Assembly (NCBI GenBank): GCA_022641775.1
Contig: JALCDS010000018.1
Location: forward strand, 1-33,255
Source: Clostridiaceae bacterium
GTDB taxonomy: Bacteria; Cyanobacteriota; Vampirovibrionia; Gastranaerophilales; Gastranaerophilaceae
Length of the DNA stretch: 33,255 nt
Reading direction: 5' to 3'
The first letter of the stretch is position 1. Every line of letters begins with the position of its first letter. Shown piece by piece: positions 30,890 to 33,255 of this stretch. Under the pieces are notes generated by a model. That model ran no database searches. It was given only the letters and a program-made list of their open reading frames with translations, and was not told the origin of the DNA. Both the position numbers and the translations under genes were made by a program.

Positions 30890-33255
30890 ATGGCAGAAAC
30901 TAAAACAAAAATTGATGATTTACCCACAGTTTATGATGCAAAAGAAACTGAAGAAAGTATTTACAAGTTTTGGGAAGACGGCGAATATTTCAAGGCTGAC
31001 AACAAAAGCAAAAAGCCTCCGTATTCTATCGTTATGCCACCTCCAAACGTTACAGGTGTTCTCCATATGGGACACGCACTTGATGGAACACTTCAAGATA
31101 TTTTGACTCGTTACCACAGAATGAGTGGTTATGAAGCTCTTTGGTTACCGGGTACAGATCACGCCGGTATTGCAACTCAAGCTGTTGTTGAACGTGAACT
31201 CAGAAAAGAAGGTCGTTCTCGTTTTGATTTAGGCAGAGAAAAGTTTGTTGAAAAAACTTGGGAATGGGCAAACGAACATAAATCAGCTATCCTTAATCAA
31301 TTCAAACGTTTAGGTGCGTCTTATGACCGCTCTCGTGAACGTTTTACCTTCGACAAAGGTTGTTCTGATGCCGTTAAAGAAGTTTTTGTTAAACTATACG
31401 AAAAAGGACTTATTTATAAAGGCGCATATATTGTAAACTGGTGCCCTCGTTGTCAATCAGCTATTTCTGATATTGAAACAGAATATGAAACGGAGCAAGG
31501 CCATTTGTGGGAAATTTCTTACCCGTTGAAAGGTGAATCCGGTGCAATAATTATTGCAACAACTCGTCCTGAAACTATGTTTGGTGATGTTGCAATCGCA
31601 GTTCATCCTGACGATCACAAATATTCGGAACTTGTAGGCAAAACGGTTATCGTTCCACTTTCCGGCAGAGAAATTCCGATTATTGCAGATGAATATGTTG
31701 ACAAATCTTTTGGTACAGGTGCCGTAAAAATCACACCTGCACACGATCCGAATGATTACGAAGTAGGAAAACGTCACAATTTCAAGCCTATTTGGGTTAT
31801 TGATGAAAAAGGTTGTATGAAAGCATGTGGCGAAGTTCCTCAAAAATATCACGGTCTTGACAGATATGAAGCCAGAAAACAAATTTTGGGCGATTTGTCT
31901 TACGAGAACTTTTTACTGAGAACTCGTGACCATGAACACAATGTCGGCAAATGCCAACGTTGTCATACAACGATTGAGCCGTTACTTTCTGAACAATGGT
32001 TTGTTAAAATGGAACCTTTGGCAAAAGAAGCTATTGCAGCTGTAAAAGATGGCAGAATAAAATTTATTCCTGAACGTTGGACAAAAAATTACTTAGGTTG
32101 GATGGAAAATATCAGAGATTGGTGTATTTCTCGTCAACTTTGGTGGGGACATCAAATTCCTGCATATTATCATAAAGTTACAGGCGAAATGGTTGTAGCT
32201 AAGGAAAATCCTGATCCTGAAAATTACGTTCAAGATACAGATTGTCTTGATACTTGGTTTTCATCAGGTTTGTGGCCTTTTTCAACTATGGGATTCCCTA
32301 ATGCTGAAACTGACGACTTCAAAAAATTCTATCCGACAAGTGTTCTTGTTACAGGTTTTGATATAATTTTCTTCTGGGTTGCCAGAATGATTACAATGGG
32401 CTTGGAATTTACAGGAAAAGCTCCGTTCAGTACCGTTTATATCCATGGGCTTATCAGAGATGAAAAAGGTCAAAAAATGTCAAAATCTAAGGGCAACACA
32501 ATTGATCCGGTTAAAATTATTGACAAATACGGCTGTGATGCTTTGAGATTTACTATGACATCCCTTTGCACTTATGGTGGTCAGGATATCAAGATTTCTG
32601 ATGAGCGTTTTGAATACGGCAGAAATTTTGCAAACAAAATCTGGAACGCTTCAAGATTTGTATTGATGAATCTTGATGGAGTTGATGATAAAGGTATTGA
32701 TTTTAATAATCTTACTATTGCTGACAAATGGATTCTTGATAAAGTTAATAACGTTGCAAAAACGATTAATGATGATATGGCAAACTACAGAATAGGCGAA
32801 ACGGCACACACGCTTTATGATTTCTTCTGGAATTCATACTGCGATTGGTATGTAGAAATTGCTAAAATCCAATTGCAAGATGAAAAATTGAAAGCCAATA
32901 CTCAAAGAGTATTGAGATATGTTCTTGACAAGTCATTGAGAATGTTACATCCTATAATGCCACATATAACAGAACGTGTATGGCAACTTGTTCCAAAAGA
33001 AGCTTCTGAAAAAGCTTCAGCTTTAATCGTTGCTGAATATCCGACATTCGACAAAAATCTTGTGTTTGAAAAAGAAGCAAAAGAAATGGAACTTGTATTT
33101 GAAACTATTACGTCTTTAAGAAATGTCAGACAAAGTTTCAATATCTCACCTGCTGTAAAATTTGATATTGAAATACGCGCTCAAAAGAGTGAAAAGCCAA
33201 TATTTGAAGAAATTGAATCTTATATCAAACGTCTTGCACGTGTTGAAAATATTTC
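30890..33255 (+). CDS. valS: Valyl-tRNA synthetase (3' end outside window)
   Basis: The first 788 codons of a class Ia synthetase that charges tRNA-Val; the gene continues past the right edge. MPPPNVTGVLHMGHA holds the HIGH signature (HMGH), GTDHAGIATQ follows, and the editing (CP1) domain includes TTRPETMFGD and GTGAVKITPAHDPND. KMSKSKGNTIDP is the KMSKS loop. The anticodon-binding domain begins about residue 650. The ATG at 30890 has SD aagaagga (30873-30880). A weak AT-rich hairpin (30810-30816 / 30825-30831) upstream might stop transcription from the ATPase gene. No T-box is present. Confidence 0.97.
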   Translation, partial: MAETKTKIDDLPTVYDAKETEESIYKFWEDGEYFKADNKSKKPPYSIVMPPPNVTGVLHMGHALDGTLQDILTRYHRMSGYEALWLPGTDHAGIATQAVVERELRKEGRSRFDLGREKFVEKTWEWANEHKSAILNQFKRLGASYDRSRERFTFDKGCSDAVKEVFVKLYEKGLIYKGAYIVNWCPRCQSAISDIETEYETEQGHLWEISYPLKGESGAIIIATTRPETMFGDVAIAVHPDDHKYSELVGKTVIVPLSGREIPIIADEYVDKSFGTGAVKITPAHDPNDYEVGKRHNFKPIWVIDEKGCMKACGEVPQKYHGLDRYEARKQILGDLSYENFLLRTRDHEHNVGKCQRCHTTIEPLLSEQWFVKMEPLAKEAIAAVKDGRIKFIPERWTKNYLGWMENIRDWCISRQLWWGHQIPAYYHKVTGEMVVAKENPDPENYVQDTDCLDTWFSSGLWPFSTMGFPNAETDDFKKFYPTSVLVTGFDIIFFWVARMITMGLEFTGKAPFSTVYIHGLIRDEKGQKMSKSKGNTIDPVKIIDKYGCDALRFTMTSLCTYGGQDIKISDERFEYGRNFANKIWNASRFVLMNLDGVDDKGIDFNNLTIADKWILDKVNNVAKTINDDMANYRIGETAHTLYDFFWNSYCDWYVEIAKIQLQDEKLKANTQRVLRYVLDKSLRMLHPIMPHITERVWQLVPKEASEKASALIVAEYPTFDKNLVFEKEAKEMELVFETITSLRNVRQSFNISPAVKFDIEIRAQKSEKPIFEEIESYIKRLARVENI

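Overview
The window looks like a chromosomal segment of a low-GC, strictly anaerobic, Gram-negative-type bacterium. My best guess is a gut Vampirovibrionia (Melainabacteria, Gastranaerophilales). The clues are an N-terminal domain resembling cyanobacterial DUF1822 fused to a TonB-like C-terminus, a reverse rubrerythrin, a four-subunit 2-oxoacid:ferredoxin oxidoreductase, and several proteins that look lineage-restricted. This assignment is inferred from family recognition, not from a marker gene. No tRNA, rRNA, CRISPR array, transposase or integrase was seen.

Layout. 1-260: 3' end of a tail-fibre-type gene with an S74-like chaperone tail and its terminator. 0.3-3.1 kb: a twin zinc-ribbon protein overlapping tail-to-tail with a phosphohexomutase, which diverges from prephenate dehydratase through face-to-face promoters. 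3.2-4.5 kb: an isolated two-gene tail-fibre-like module with its own promoter and a hairpin over the first ribosome binding site. 4.5-9.9 kb: a small orphan protein, the run tyrS-cysE-zinc alcohol dehydrogenase, reverse rubrerythrin, another small orphan and a YkgJ-type cysteine-cluster protein. 9.9-10.6 kb: a gene-free stretch with a candidate small RNA, two identical 102-bp purine-rich repeats plus a partial third, and a leader that can fold into one closed domain. 10.6-12.3 kb: a 543-residue protein with filament-like terminal coiled coils. 12.3-18.8 kb (minus strand): a giant coiled-coil protein, a GlcD-type FAD oxidase and an HExxH metallopeptidase, probably one operon. 19.0-21.6 kb: korDABC. 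21.8-23.9 kb: two small unknowns, hemW and a small membrane protein. 24.1-30.8 kb: DUF1822-like/acidic linker/TM/TonB-like protein, a sigma-70-like factor, and a triple-zinc-ribbon STAND-type ATPase. 30.9 kb to the end: valS, cut by the window edge.

How the genes fit together. Metabolism is anaerobic: ferredoxin-linked 2-oxoacid chemistry, oxygen or peroxide defence by rubrerythrin, and amino-acid supply through pheA and cysE. The best candidates for undescribed biology are the DUF1822/TonB - sigma factor - STAND ATPase cluster, the giant coiled coil with its two enzyme partners, the repeat/small RNA/structured-leader region before the 543-residue protein, and a possible short N-terminal motif shared by three small orphan proteins. 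Four convergent gene pairs overlap or nearly abut at their stop codons, while two others share perfect bidirectional terminator palindromes.
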